Positions 26,983-35,269 of a stretch of 64,000 bases of DNA are shown in pieces. Both the position numbers and the translations under genes were made by a program. How positions within the stretch are numbered: the first letter of the stretch is position 1; each line of letters starts with the position of its first letter. The notes under the pieces were generated by a model. The model did not search any database. It saw only the letters and a program-made list of their open reading frames with translations, and was not told the origin of the DNA. This DNA comes from Streptomyces lunaelactis (GTDB lineage: Bacteria; Actinomycetota; Actinomycetes; Streptomycetales; Streptomycetaceae). The stretch spans positions 372,001-436,000 of the forward strand of contig NZ_CP026304.1 in assembly GCF_003054555.1 (NCBI RefSeq), read 5' to 3'.

Positions 26983-27815
26983 GTGGGACTGTCCGCTGTA
27001 CGAGATCTCCGCGATGCGCGAAGCCCTGCCGGACCCGAGGAGTTGGCGGAGTTCGAGACCGGTGTGCTGTCGGGGTTCGTCCTGGCGCGGGCCGCCGCTG
27101 GCACCGCGGACACGACGATCAGTAACGATCTCATCGATCTTCAGCAGATCCGGGACTGGTTCAGCCGACCGTGATGGGAGATGGAACCCAAGGACGCCGA
27201 TGCGTACTTCGGGCAAGTGATCCGGCATCTCGCGCCAACCACTCGGCGAGGCAAGGCCGATGCGCTGTCCGTTTTCTTCCAGTACCTGGAATTGCGTCAC
27301 TCGGTCGAGCTCTACAGCCTGACCGGCATCGCGGTGCGCTGCCCGCTAGACGAGATGAATCGGCAGCGAGGAACGACACAGCTGCTGATCCGGGTTCCGC
27401 CATCCGAACGAGAGATCAGTGATCTGTTCCAGGGTGGGCTGACGTGCTGGAGACCTGCCGCAAGTTCGCCACCGGCGCGCGCAACTTCACGGCGGCACGG
27501 CTTATGACGCAGGTCGGCCCACGCATCACTGAGTGCCGGCGACTCGATCTGGACGACATCCCACCTGCTCGTCTCCGGACGCACCGCCTACAACACCCGG
27601 CCAGTCACCAGCTACTACATCGACAACCTGTTCCGCGGCCACAATGCCACCCTCGACCGGCTCCGCGTGGACCGCTGGCTGGAGGAAGCGCTCAACCGCA
27701 GCCCCGCCCCCTGCACCTTGCCGCCGTCTTTGGCATCAGCACCGCCAGCGCCATCCGATACGCGCAAGCCGCGCGCCTGATCCTCGAAGACGATGCGTCA
27801 CCATGGCTACGTTGA
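26983..27815 (+). pseudogene. Collapsed copy of the recombinase trio module
   Basis: The first part (frames at 26983, 27181 and 27444) reads as the N-terminal half of a tyrosine recombinase like the one at 28776: DLIDLQQIRDWF, DADAYFGQVIRHLAPTTRRG, VRCPLDEMNRQRG, RKFATGARNFTAARLM. The last part (about 27545-27800) resembles the C-terminus of the zinc-ribbon recombinase at 30176: VSGRTAYNTRPVTSYYIDNL, and DRWLEEALNRSP followed by LHLAAVFGISTASAIRYAQA. Everything between is missing, and at least three frame breaks remain. So this is a decayed sister module with a large internal deletion. Confidence 0.6.
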
Positions 27816-27994
27816 TCTCTAGGAACAGCGTTTCTTGATGGATTCCGGAGTCAGTCGGTGATCATCCGGTGCGGGAATGTCGAGCAGAAATGACGGCGTT
27901 GCCGTGGGGCGGCGAGAAAAAGGGAAGGCGGGAGCCAACTGGTCGTTGGCAGGATGTCCGCGCTCAACATCCGATGGGAAAGGACCCGACAACC

Positions 27995-28405
27995 GTGGCT
28001 CGTGCCATCACTTTGATCCGCTCCGCCTCCCTGTCCGACGTCGCCGAGTACGCCTACGCGGCCACTGCGCCCGCCGAGTCACGCCTGATCTTCCTCGCTG
28101 GGGCGTGTCCGCTGAACGATGACGGCTCCACAGCAGCGATCGGGGATTACGCAGGCCAGGCAGCGAAAGCCATGGAGAACATGCAGGCCGCTCTCTCTGC
28201 CTCAGGTGCGTCACTGCAGGACGTCATCAGTACCCGGGTCCTCGTCGCATCGGCCCGGCGGGAGGACCTGGTGGCTGCCTGGCAGGTAGTCCGGGACTTG
28301 TTCGCTGACCATGACGTCCCCAGCACCTTGATGGGCGTCACCGTGCTCGGCTACAAGGACCAACTCGTCGAGATCGAGGGCGTCGCCGCCGTGCTCGATT
28401 CTTGA
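27995..28405 (+). CDS. RidA-family protein
   Basis: 136 residues from GTG 27995, with AAAGGAC upstream; an in-frame ATG at 27974 lacks a ribosome site. Matches the YjgF/RidA fold: LIFLAGACPLNDDGST, GQAAKAMENMQAALSASGAS, and STLMGVTVLGYKDQLVEIEG at the C-terminus. RidA proteins deaminate reactive enamine/imine intermediates; the Arg that grips the carboxylate in true RidA is not evident in the STLMGVTVL segment, so a different substrate is possible. Followed by a strong hairpin. Confidence 0.85.
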   Translation: MARAITLIRSASLSDVAEYAYAATAPAESRLIFLAGACPLNDDGSTAAIGDYAGQAAKAMENMQAALSASGASLQDVISTRVLVASARREDLVAAWQVVRDLFADHDVPSTLMGVTVLGYKDQLVEIEGVAAVLDS

Positions 28406-28436
28406 GACCTTTTCCAAGGACACCGCGAACGCGGGA

Positions 28437-28466
28437 CGGCCAGCCGTCCGCCAGGACGGCTGGCCG
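28437..28466. terminator. Rho-independent-type hairpin after the RidA gene
   Basis: A perfect 13-bp stem (CGGCCAGCCGTCC and its complement) with a GCCA loop, 31 bases after the stop. No T-run follows, as is usual in streptomycetes. It could serve both the RidA gene and the opposing IstB remnant. Confidence 0.75.
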
Positions 28467-28486
28467 CCGAGGAACGTAGGCTGCGG

Positions 28487-28640
28487 TCAGCCGGCCTTGG
28501 CGGGCTGCTCAGCTCGTGCTCGGGTACTGGCGAGGCGGTAGGAGTCTGTGCCGGTCTCGATGATGGTGCCGTTGAAGGTGAGACGGTCGACGATGGCCGC
28601 GCAAAGTCGGGGATCCGTGAACGTCTTGGTCCAGCCATCT
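28487..28640 (-). pseudogene. C-terminal fragment of an IstB-type IS21 helper ATPase
   Basis: Reads GWTKTFTDPRLCAAIVDRLT followed by GTIIETGTDSYRLASTRAR and a stop, which is the conserved end of IstB. The ATPase core is absent. The IstB gene at 36860-37527 lacks just this part, but the two are 8 kb apart and need not come from one element. Confidence 0.75.
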
Positions 28641-28775
28641 GGGGCTGGCACATGTTCCTTTTCGTGGATCGCCGCTGCCACCGGCCCGTATCCATCTTCT
28701 GCTGTCCTCGTTGGTCTTCGTGGTGGTGCCCGGATTCTCCAGGTGCTGCCTTGATCGGTCAGGTGCGAGGAAGGT

Positions 28776-29846
28776 GTGCCGGTGGCATCCCAGTTGAGGG
28801 TGGTCCAGGGTGGTGCCGTCCTGCTGGAGCCGGTGACCGCCGATCCGTGGGAGTTTCAGGCCGACTGCGTTGAGGCGTTCGTCGCCTCGTGGCGGGCCCG
28901 CGGGTTCAGTCCAGTGACGGTCGATAACGACATCGGACTGCTGGAACGGACGCTCACCGCGCTGGGCCGGCCCGCCTGGGACGTCACTCCCGAAGACATC
29001 GACCGTGTCGTCGGTGACCTGGCCCTTGCCGGGCGGGCCGCCTCGACCCGCCGCGAGTACGTGCAGATCTTCAAGGGCTTCCACCGGTTTCTGCAGGTCC
29101 GCAAGGCCGTCGAGATCGAAGCCGGTTTCGGCGTCCGTCTGGTCTGCCCGGTCGATGAGTTCAACGCGTCCCGGCATGTCGGCGATGACTCCCCGGCCCA
29201 GCTGCCTCCGCCGACCCCAGAGCGGGTCGCGGAGTTCTTCGAATTCCTCAAGGCCCGGATTGCCACGGCCCGCAAGTACGCGCCCGCCGCCCGTGACTAT
29301 GCGATGTTCCGAACGCTCTATCACGCCGGCCTGCGCTCGGAAGAGGCGTCGCTTCTGGATCGCCCGGACCTCCACTTCACGCGGGGACCGTTCGGGAAAC
29401 TCCATATCCGGTTCGGCAAAGGGGCTCGCACGTCCGGGCCGCGGCCGCGTTGGGTGCCGATGCTGGACGGGCTCGACCTTGTCCTGCGCTGGTTCCTCGA
29501 CGACGTCCGCGGGAAGTTCCCCGACTCACCGGTGCTGTTCGCGGACGAGTCCGGTGGCAGTCTGCACCGGGGGACGATCCGCAACCGTTTGCGCTATCTG
29601 ATGGAACTCGAAGGCAGGCCGGCGACCGACCGGTTCAGTCCGCATGCCCTGCGGAGGGCCTGCGCCACCCACAACTACGAGCGCGGTGTGGACTTGGTGG
29701 CCATCCAGCAGCTTCTTGGTCACTGGACGGTCAGCTCGACCATGAGATACGTCCGTCCCTCCGCGACATTCATCGAGGATGCCTATCGCCGCGCGGTGAC
29801 CGCCACGCTCGGCGAACTCACCGCCGAGGGGGACAGCTCCGCATGA
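28776..29846 (+). CDS. Tyrosine recombinase (XerC-like), first gene of a trio
   Basis: 356 residues with a SAM-like N-terminal domain (residues 30-110) and a complete catalytic set: Arg187 (YHAGLRSEEA), His290 and Arg293 (HALRRACATH), His316 (LGHWTVSST) and nucleophile Tyr325 (MRYVRP). About the length of TnpA of Tn554. The GTG at 28776 is the first plausible start. It overlaps the following XRE gene by ATGA. The module probably moves or excises DNA, and a decayed sister copy lies 1.8 kb upstream. Confidence 0.92.
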   Translation: MPVASQLRVVQGGAVLLEPVTADPWEFQADCVEAFVASWRARGFSPVTVDNDIGLLERTLTALGRPAWDVTPEDIDRVVGDLALAGRAASTRREYVQIFKGFHRFLQVRKAVEIEAGFGVRLVCPVDEFNASRHVGDDSPAQLPPPTPERVAEFFEFLKARIATARKYAPAARDYAMFRTLYHAGLRSEEASLLDRPDLHFTRGPFGKLHIRFGKGARTSGPRPRWVPMLDGLDLVLRWFLDDVRGKFPDSPVLFADESGGSLHRGTIRNRLRYLMELEGRPATDRFSPHALRRACATHNYERGVDLVAIQQLLGHWTVSSTMRYVRPSATFIEDAYRRAVTATLGELTAEGDSSA

Positions 29847-30157
29847 AGATCCGATGGCGTTTGCGGATGGCCGCCGCCCAGCGCGAGGTCTGGACCGGCA
29901 CCCAGCTGCAGCGGCTGCTGGCCGAACGCGCCGGGCTGCAGATGTCGTCCGCCTCGGTGTCTGCGCTGTTCAGCAAGGAACCTTCTCAGGTGAAGATGTC
30001 CACTCTGATCGCGTTGTGCACCGCGCTGGACTGCACCCCCAATGACCTGTTCGAGGTCGACACCACCCCCGTCGAACGTCCCGCAGCCCCGCTTCGGCCG
30101 GTCGCCGACCTGCCGAAGGCAGTCTCCGCGCGGGGCCGTTCGATGCCTCCGCTGTGA
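29843..30157 (+). CDS. Small XRE-type DNA-binding protein, second gene of the trio
   Basis: 104 residues with a Cro/C1-type helix-turn-helix: TGTQLQRLLAERAGLQMSSA, then SALFSKEPSQVKMSTLIALC and the capping CTALDCTPNDLFEVDT. Residues 80-104 are an unstructured Pro/Arg-rich tail. Its ATG lies in the stop of the recombinase gene, and 18 bases separate it from the third gene. A likely excision factor or regulator of the recombinases. Confidence 0.88.
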   Translation: MKIRWRLRMAAAQREVWTGTQLQRLLAERAGLQMSSASVSALFSKEPSQVKMSTLIALCTALDCTPNDLFEVDTTPVERPAAPLRPVADLPKAVSARGRSMPPL

Positions 30158-30175
30158 CCTGGAGAGGGCGGCATC

Positions 30176-31807
30176 GTGGGCGTCAAACAGAGCGACTGCA
30201 CCGGTTGCGGAGCCCCGGTCGGCTTCATCGACCGGCACTACTGCTGCCGCTGCACTGCCCAACAGAAAGAGGCCGCGACCCGGGCCGCTTGTCCCCGGTG
30301 CAGCCAGCAGCGTGTCCTCCGGGCGGACACCGGCCGGTGCATCACCTGCTCTCGCGTATGCACCGGATGCGGCAACCCGGTGCGGAGTAAATCCTCGGCT
30401 CTCTGCCGCACTTGCATGCGGGAGTCCGAACGCGACGCCGCCAAGGATCCATGCCCTCGCTGCAGCCGGCCCGGATATCTGCGCGAGGACACCGGCTGGT
30501 GCGGGCACTGCTCGCGTCCCCGGCAGGCCAAACAGCCGCCCCGGGCCTGCGAGCAATGCGGCAGAGTACGGAAGCATGCAGGGCTGGGACTGTGCTCGGC
30601 CTGCTGGCAGCGTCACCCCGACCGCCCCTTCGTCCGGGCCGAGCACCTCATCGCCGAACTCGACAATCCCCCCGCCTGGCTGCAGGACTTCACCACAGAT
30701 CTCGCTGCCAAGTATTCCGTCGGCCGGGCCTGCACGATGATCACTTCGCTCGGGTGGCTCCTTCGGGATGACCAGCCCAACCTCCCCCAGTCTGTACTCG
30801 AACGATCCCGCCGCCCGGGCCGTTCGATGGGTTCCCTCGCCCGTGCCTTGGAGACCTTCTTCACCAGTCACGGTCTGGCCATGGCCACCGACCAGGCCGA
30901 ACGGCTCGCGGCCGGCCGCCGACAACGCCGCGTCCTCGCGGTCCCAGGCCTCCTGCGACCTTCGGTGGAGGCCTTCTCCGACTTCATGATCCGCTCACGC
31001 GAGCGATCCCGGCGTGCCGGAACGCTGCCCCGCACCGATGCCACCATCGAAGCCGCACTCGCCATCGTGCGTGACCTCGCCCTGTTCCTCGCCGGCGAGC
31101 GCGGAAAGCAGGACTGGGCACTGACCGACGTGCACGATCTCGAAGCTTTCCTGGCCAGGTCGCCCAAGGCCCGAAAGCGTCGGCTGGTGGTGCTCGGACA
31201 GTTCTTCCGCTTCGCGCGGTCCCGGAAGATCGTCCTCGTCGATCCTGCCCGCGGTCTGACTGCCCGAGGACCGAGCGGCTTCACGGGTGCGACGCTGACA
31301 CCTGACCAGCAACGTGTGCTGTTCCGCCGCTGGACAACGGATCCGGCCGTCCACCCGCACGAAGCCCTGCTGGGCATGCTCGCCTTGTTGCACGGTGCCT
31401 CAAGCCGCGAGGTCAAGATGCTGCAGGCCGTTGACCTCGACTTTCGTGCCCGGACCGCCCGGCTCGGAGACCGCCCGCATCCGGTTCCTTTGGATCCGCC
31501 GTCTTGGGCGGCAGTGGAAGGCTGCCTGGGCCACCGCGAAGACCAGAAGACTGACAACCCGCATGTGATGGTCACCCGCCAGACGAAGTCGGGCCGGGGA
31601 CCGGCGTCCACCGCCTATGTCAGTCACGTCCTCGACGCCTGCGGGTTCCCACCCCGTATGATCCGCTGCACTCGACTGCTCGACCTGGTCAACACCATGG
31701 ACCCCAAGCTCGTTGCCGCCACGTTCGGCATGGACCCCGAGGCCACCATGATCTATCTCGCTGACCACATCGACCCCGGCCGCCTGCCTGACCTGCAATC
31801 ACGGTGA
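30176..31807 (+). CDS. Zinc-ribbon-rich, degenerate tyrosine recombinase, third gene of the trio
   Basis: 543 residues. Ten CxxC pairs fill residues 8-143 (for example Cys8/11, 39/42, 55/58, 93/96, 140/143), enough for five zinc knuckles. A SAM-like domain follows (about 265-355: FSDFMIRSRERSRR ... ARKRRLVVLGQFFRFARSRK). The C-terminal domain has the recombinase fold (HEALLGMLALLHGASSREVK) with a candidate Arg and a terminal Tyr527, but the HxxR box reads RCTR and the LGH box reads FGM, so catalysis is doubtful. It probably helps target or bridge DNA for the first recombinase, as TnpB does in Tn554-like systems. Confidence 0.8.
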   Translation: MGVKQSDCTGCGAPVGFIDRHYCCRCTAQQKEAATRAACPRCSQQRVLRADTGRCITCSRVCTGCGNPVRSKSSALCRTCMRESERDAAKDPCPRCSRPGYLREDTGWCGHCSRPRQAKQPPRACEQCGRVRKHAGLGLCSACWQRHPDRPFVRAEHLIAELDNPPAWLQDFTTDLAAKYSVGRACTMITSLGWLLRDDQPNLPQSVLERSRRPGRSMGSLARALETFFTSHGLAMATDQAERLAAGRRQRRVLAVPGLLRPSVEAFSDFMIRSRERSRRAGTLPRTDATIEAALAIVRDLALFLAGERGKQDWALTDVHDLEAFLARSPKARKRRLVVLGQFFRFARSRKIVLVDPARGLTARGPSGFTGATLTPDQQRVLFRRWTTDPAVHPHEALLGMLALLHGASSREVKMLQAVDLDFRARTARLGDRPHPVPLDPPSWAAVEGCLGHREDQKTDNPHVMVTRQTKSGRGPASTAYVSHVLDACGFPPRMIRCTRLLDLVNTMDPKLVAATFGMDPEATMIYLADHIDPGRLPDLQSR

Positions 31808-31839
31808 CGACAGGCACCTCCTTGACCTGGTGTTCCTGG

Positions 31840-32304
31840 GATGAGCTCTCGAGACGCTGTCCCCGACGAACCAGCAGAATTGACCGTCCGCTGCCAGGAC
31901 GACCGGCCGTCTCTGTGAAGTTCTGTGACCTCTTCGATGAGGACGAAGAATGCGTGCACTACGCCATCGAGGCTTGGGCGGCCAGTCTGAACGCTCGGCT
32001 GGACGGCGTGGCAGCCTGGAACTGGGGCGCAGACCTGGCTCCTTTCCTGGAGGACCTCTCTGAGGGCTTCCAGGGCTGGGAGGGAGAGCGTGTCTGGCAG
32101 ACCAACGACCGTGATCTCACTGTCAGAGCGGTCTTCCGCTCGGGCGGCCATGTTGGGCTGACCTGGACCCTCCGTCCGTGGCAAATATTCGTTGGCAGCT
32201 GGTAGGTATCCGTCACCACCTGGCTGGAATCCGGCGAGCAGATGTCCACTCTCGCAGCCGATGTCCGGCACTTCCTCGGCCAGGAGGCCGGTCATCGTGG
32301 GTGA
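31840..32304 (+). pseudogene. Frameshifted DUF6228-family gene
   Basis: An ATG at 31840 opens SSRDAVPDEPAELTVRCQDD. The sense then continues in another frame as VKFCDLFDEDEECVHYAIEA through FQGWEGERVWQTNDRDLTV and SGGHVGLTWTLRPW, and ends in a third frame as TWLESGEQMSTLAADVRHFL before TGA at 32302. The GWEGERVW and LTWTLRP blocks are characteristic of DUF6228. Two frame breaks near 31915 and 32200 inactivate it. Confidence 0.65.
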
Positions 32305-32305
32305 C

Positions 32306-32440
32306 ATGCAGCTCGTTTGGACTCTCAGCGGGCGGGGATGGGCCGACTGCACCATCGCCGATCATCAGGCGGAAGCCGAGGTCACAGCCTCATACATCTC
32401 CACAGCCCCCGAGGACCTACTGACCACCGCGGTATCGCCG
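32306..32440 (+). pseudogene. Truncated hypothetical gene after DUF6228
   Basis: ATG at 32306, one base after the DUF6228 stop. QLVWTLSGRGWADCTIAD and VTASYISTAPEDLLTTAV look like a genuine small actinobacterial protein, but the frame loses sense after about 45 residues. Probably formed an operon with the DUF6228 gene. Confidence 0.4.
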
Positions 32441-32494
32441 AGCTCGTCCACCCACTCCGCTCGTCGACGACCCGGCGGTCGGGTCGTGGCGATG

Positions 32495-33661
32495 TCAGAT
32501 CGTGTCGACGATGAAGACGTCGAGAGACTGCGTGACGATGTCGATCAGGTTCGCGAACGACCTGGTGCTCACCGTGCTGGACGAGGAATAGACCATGCCG
32601 ACCGGAGTCTGGACGAGATCGAAAGTCGTCACGATCGCGCCGGAGTCTCCCGGCTTGCTGAAGGGAAGAGGACCGAAGGTTCCGGTCCCCTCGATCGCAA
32701 GGGAGCCTGAGAAATAGGCGTTCTGTCCTCCGTAGCCGACCCAGTGAGAGGCACCGACCTCCTTGACGGTTCCCGCTGTCACCTCGGTCGTCCGGCCACT
32801 CTTGAAGACGAGCATCCCTATGGTGGCCGCCCCTGTCGTGGTGCTGATGGGCACCTCTACCGGCCCCAGGACTCCGTTGATCAGGATGTTGGGGTTGACT
32901 TGCGCCGGATCCGCCCATGCTGTCGCGCAGTCGACGCTGTTGATGACGCCGCCGAACTCTATTTTGGTGAAACGCTCGAGCACCGCGATGAGATGTTGCG
33001 GACAGACCCCCGCGTCGGCGCGGCCGGGCTGGGCGATGCAATTCCCCAGCTGTCCGGCATTGGCGTCCGCGATGACGTGGTTACAGCTGATGAGGAGCGT
33101 TCTCTGGTCGCGCGGGAACGATCGGCCCGTGGATAGGCATCCCAGCGTGCCGCTGCTCGCCGGGCTGACGGGGCTGCTGATCGATATGCCACCCGGTGCC
33201 GGCCTGCTGTGGAAGGTGAACCCCTGCGCCTCTATCTCGCCGGTGACCACCGGAATGATCGGAACCCTTGACGATGCGGCGACGCGCACGTCCATCTGCT
33301 CGACGATCAACGCCTCCACGTCGTCGGCGTTTCTCGGCTGGGCCAGATAGACGTTCAAGGTGGGTTGCCCCGGCTCGATGGCGCTGCTGCGGGGCCCATA
33401 TTCGGATGGTGTGGCCCTGCCGATGCCGACGCCCTGCACGTTGGTCAGTTCGGTCAGATCGTCCACGGATCGGAGTCCGCTGCGCTGCTCCCCCTGACCG
33501 CTGAGGATCCCTTCGATCGCGGCTCGCGCGTCGACCAGCTCCGTGGGGAACTGGTCGGGGTCGAATCCGATGTGATCGGACGTCACCTCGGGTTGTCTGA
33601 TCTCCACGTTCTCGCCGGATTGCGCGAAATCATCAGGTGGAGGCTGACTGATTCTTGGCAC
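32495..33661 (-). CDS. Trypsin-like serine protease without signal peptide
   Basis: 388 residues. The chymotrypsin-type triad can be placed: His195 in ISCNHVIADA, Asp244 in INSVDCATAW and Ser340 in SKPGDSGAIVTT. The first 150 residues are a separate domain (TNVQGVGIGRATPSEYGP, then NADDVEALIVEQMDV) seen in bacterial proteases that work inside the cell or are released by lysis. There is no signal peptide or membrane segment. AGGAGG lies upstream of the ATG at 33661. Substrate unknown; it could be a defence or phage-related protease. Confidence 0.82.
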   Translation of the reverse strand: MPRISQPPPDDFAQSGENVEIRQPEVTSDHIGFDPDQFPTELVDARAAIEGILSGQGEQRSGLRSVDDLTELTNVQGVGIGRATPSEYGPRSSAIEPGQPTLNVYLAQPRNADDVEALIVEQMDVRVAASSRVPIIPVVTGEIEAQGFTFHSRPAPGGISISSPVSPASSGTLGCLSTGRSFPRDQRTLLISCNHVIADANAGQLGNCIAQPGRADAGVCPQHLIAVLERFTKIEFGGVINSVDCATAWADPAQVNPNILINGVLGPVEVPISTTTGAATIGMLVFKSGRTTEVTAGTVKEVGASHWVGYGGQNAYFSGSLAIEGTGTFGPLPFSKPGDSGAIVTTFDLVQTPVGMVYSSSSTVSTRSFANLIDIVTQSLDVFIVDTI

Positions 33662-33821
33662 GACAGCCTCCTGGAAGGCTCTGGATGGGTGCCCCGCTCT
33701 CGGCTTTCACTTCACGAGAGGCGATGAATCAAGGGTAGATCCGGGTGAAGGAAGATCGCCACTTGTGGTATCACCACCTGCGTATCGGCACACGGTATCC
33801 GCCGGACGGTATCGCGCACTG

Positions 33822-34932
33822 TATTGATCAGAAACTCATTGGGTTCACTCGTCGAGGACGTAGCGGACATGTCGACCGCCGAAGTATCCGCGCAAGATGT
33901 GGGGCTGGCGTTGTCGGCGGTGGAAGAACCTGCGGGTTTCGGTGGCGAGGTCGGCCTGGTTCCTGGCCGGTGGGTGTGGGGCAGGCTGCGTTTGAGGTCG
34001 GCGTTGACGAGCTCGTCGGGGTTCAGCTCCGGTGAGTACGACGGCAGGAAGTGCAGCTCGATCTGGGCCTCGTGGTCGGCGAGCCAGGTCCGGACGGTCT
34101 TCGAGCGGTGGGCCGAGTGCCGGTCGACGATCAGATGGACCTTGCGGTCGAAGTGACCGACGAGCCGGTCCAGGAAGCGGCACATGACCTTCGCGTCGAA
34201 CGACTCGGTGAAGACCATGAAGTGTATCCGGCCCTTCGTGCTGATCGCGGACATCGCGTTCACGGAGAACCGGTTCCCGGTGCGACGGACGATCGGAGTG
34301 CTTCCTCTGGCGCCCCAGGTGCGGCCGGTGCCCTGGTCCGAGCGGATCCCGACCTGGTCGGCGAAGAGGACTTCACTCCTCTCCGCCTTCGCCCGAGCCC
34401 GGATCGCCGGCCAGGTCTCCTCGTGCCAGACGCGGACCGCTTCCGCGTCCTGCTCGACGGCCCGCTTGTCCGGACGCTGGAACGTCAGTCCCCAGCGTTT
34501 GAGGTACTTGCCCACACCGGGCTCGGTGAAGCGGACCCGGTAGAGCTTGAAGATCAGCTCGCCTATCGGGGCCCGTGTCCACAGCTGACCGGAAAGCCCC
34601 AGGACGGAGGGGGTGTGATCGAGGACGGCCTGTCGGATGGCGGCCTGCTCGGCCTCGGACAGAACCTGATGCTCGCCCACCCGGCGGCCCCGCGCACGCG
34701 ACAGCAGCGCGTCCCGGCCACCGGTCTGCCACCTCGTCCACCAGTTGTCTACGGCCCTGACCGACACCTTGAACAGAGCCGCGACCTCAGCCCGGTCCCG
34801 CCCCTCCACCAGCGCGGACACCGCCAGCAACCGCACAGCCTCCTGCGCGGCCGGCGACCAGGTCCTCGCATTCCCCACCAGATCACTCACACACCGTCAA
34901 CGAGCACGAACCCAAAGCGTTTTGGATCAATA
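33822..34932 (-). mobile_element. IS630-family insertion sequence
   Basis: About 1.11 kb bounded by imperfect inverted repeats that both start TATTGATC and continue to TTGGGTTC, with the TA ends expected for IS630 target duplication. Encodes one transposase on the minus strand, frameshifted near its end. Confidence 0.88.
33845..34890 (-). pseudogene. IS630-family transposase with C-terminal frameshift
   Basis: Winged-helix/HTH N-terminus (AEVAALFKVSVRAVDNWWTR) and a complete DDE set: Asp178 (FADQVG), Asp256 (LIVDRHSAH), Glu293 (LNPDELVNADLK). Just after that a single base is missing near 33968, so the reading frame leaves LKRSLPHTHR and the proper ending (ARNQADLATETRRFFHRRQ, GYFGGRHVRYVLDE, stop at 33845) is out of frame. 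All catalytic residues precede the break, so partial activity cannot be excluded. Confidence 0.85.
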
Positions 34933-35269
34933 GGCGACGTCACTGTGACGGCGGTCGGCAGCGACCCCCACGCGGATCACCGGGCAGCCACCTACTGCGG
35001 CCACTCGGACTTCGAGACCTTGGTCAACGAGGCTTCGTGCCACACCCCGCGGCCCCGGGCTGATCCGAACGGCCCCACGTCCGGACAGCCCCGCCAACGC
35101 AGGACACCTCGCGTGCGCAGGCTTACAGTCGTGAGTAAGAGGCGTTCCACCCCACTCCGTCATCGGACCCGGGGCAGGGCGCGGGGTGCGGGACTTCGCC
35201 CGGCCGGCCGGCCGCGGCCCACGGGGACAGCCTCGCCGTCCGGCCCCGAGTTCAGGGACCTGATGAGCC
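34933..35269. other. Intergenic stretch, nothing recognised
   Basis: Between the IS630 right end and the peptidoglycan-binding gene; no family-like frame and no obvious promoter. Confidence 0.4.
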
